In this document: positions 63,288 through 64,000 of the stretch, piece by piece
Numbering within the stretch: the stretch's first letter is position 1
Layout: each line of letters opens with the position of its first letter
NCBI GenBank assembly: GCA_914767715.1
Contig: OU612068.1
Location: 16,246,001 to 16,310,000, forward strand
Direction of reading: 5' to 3'
From: Membranipora membranacea
Taxonomy: Eukaryota; Bryozoa; Gymnolaemata; Cheilostomatida; Membraniporidae
Length of the DNA: 64,000 nucleotides
Notes under the pieces: model-generated
Told to the model about the DNA's origin: nothing
The model's input: the letters and a program-made list of their open reading frames with translations, nothing else
Databases searched by the model: none
Translations under genes and position numbers: made by a program

Positions 63288-64000
63288 GTGAGTATGATAA
63301 ACTTTTATATCTTATAGGGAAATGTTACACTGTTCCAGATCTCATCTCTGAGATTTTGACACCCTTTATTTGGCGCCATTTGTAATGAAGTCATGCTTTT
63401 GAAATTACTAGAGGCTCTCTGTAACTTCATTTTCATGGTTTATCTGACGCTGTCTGAATCCCAGGCGGCACACTTTAGATTCGGCTGAGTCATCATTCAG
63501 CATGATGGATAGTTTTAAGTGTTAATATCTCAGACAAGCCTAGATAACCACGCAGACAACAGGACAACAGTTCTGGTTGAAACCCTCAGAATTTCACAAC
63601 ATTCACATATCAAATATATCTCTATAAGTAATAGGATGTATCATGTATGAGAGAATTTTAGATTTCCCTCTCATGTGTTTTATATAGACAGTTTGATTCC
63701 CCGCATTGTAATTTTCTATAACATACCGATTCACACACGTCATGTAGAAGGTGAATCGCATTACATTATAAAACTAGTCACAGAATTAGATTTAACTACC
63801 TGACTCAAATTGTCGCATTTGTTGAATAAAGTCTTTGCCCTATATACACTAGAGAGCAACTTCTGATCACAGTCACTAAGAGTGTGCAGGTATTTTAGCC
63901 TATAGTAAAATGGAAATTTTGCTTAGACGCAGCTACCAAAATAGGCCGAGTGAATATCCAAATGTAAATCCTGCCTGGTTGTAATGGAATCAACTTCTAG
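63288..64000. other. Intron of the ZDHHC gene running to the window edge
   Basis: The exon ending at 63287 has a good donor (gtgagt). I looked for the next exon, expected to encode the rest of the third and fourth membrane segments, and did not find it here. No other feature is supported. Confidence 0.5.

Noticed and set aside
1-64000. CRISPR arrays, operons, insertion sequences, phage or bacterial genes
   Set aside because: None present; spliced genes and poly(A) signals show that this is animal nuclear DNA.

Overview
The window is nuclear DNA from an animal, almost certainly an invertebrate. Seven protein genes are visible, all but one split by many introns with GT..AG borders; most introns are 0.2-0.7 kb, and coding exons are small islands in AT-rich sequence. 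The gene set (collagen-olfactomedin protein, C-type lectin, BMPER, RNA polymerase III subunit, HECT ligase, DHHC acyltransferase) is metazoan. I cannot fix the phylum. Foldback repeats whose arms start with TTGGAGTTAT-like sequence remind me of repeats in spiralian (for example molluscan) genomes, but that is weak evidence.

Layout, left to right. At 715-13710 (+) lies a 17-exon type II membrane collagen-olfactomedin (colmedin/gliomedin-like) gene. At 14948-16022 (+) is a small secreted C-type lectin. At 17580-21513 (-) is a 5-exon RING / TRAF-type zinc-finger / coiled-coil ubiquitin ligase resembling Nrdp1 (RNF41) but lacking its C-terminal domain. From 21.5 to 30.7 kb I find no gene. At 30670-39797 (+) is a BMPER/crossveinless-2 homologue (VWC repeats, VWD, C8). 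At 40899-47746 (+) is POLR3E (RPC5), at 48299-58883 (+) UBE3C with a tRNA-Thr(UGU) in one intron, and from 60463 (+) ZDHHC3/7, which runs off the right edge. I traced every complete gene exon by exon; splice phases match across all junctions and each total is a multiple of three (774, 165, 275, 631, 635 and 1072 aa).

The genes do not form one pathway. Colmedin and BMPER are extracellular or cell-surface signalling/matrix proteins, the lectin is secreted, and the rest are housekeeping (Pol III transcription, ubiquitin ligation, palmitoylation).

The most unusual signal is non-coding. At three places (2.1, 32.1 and 61.4 kb) a tiny palindrome of 16-30 bp beginning with C and ending with G sits between exact 7-bp direct repeats whose sequence differs each time. 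This looks like a family of extremely short palindromic insertions with target-site duplications. Two introns of the colmedin gene also carry copies of one 213-221 bp MITE with probable 9-bp target-site duplications, and a POLR3E intron holds another MITE with about 72-bp inverted repeats.
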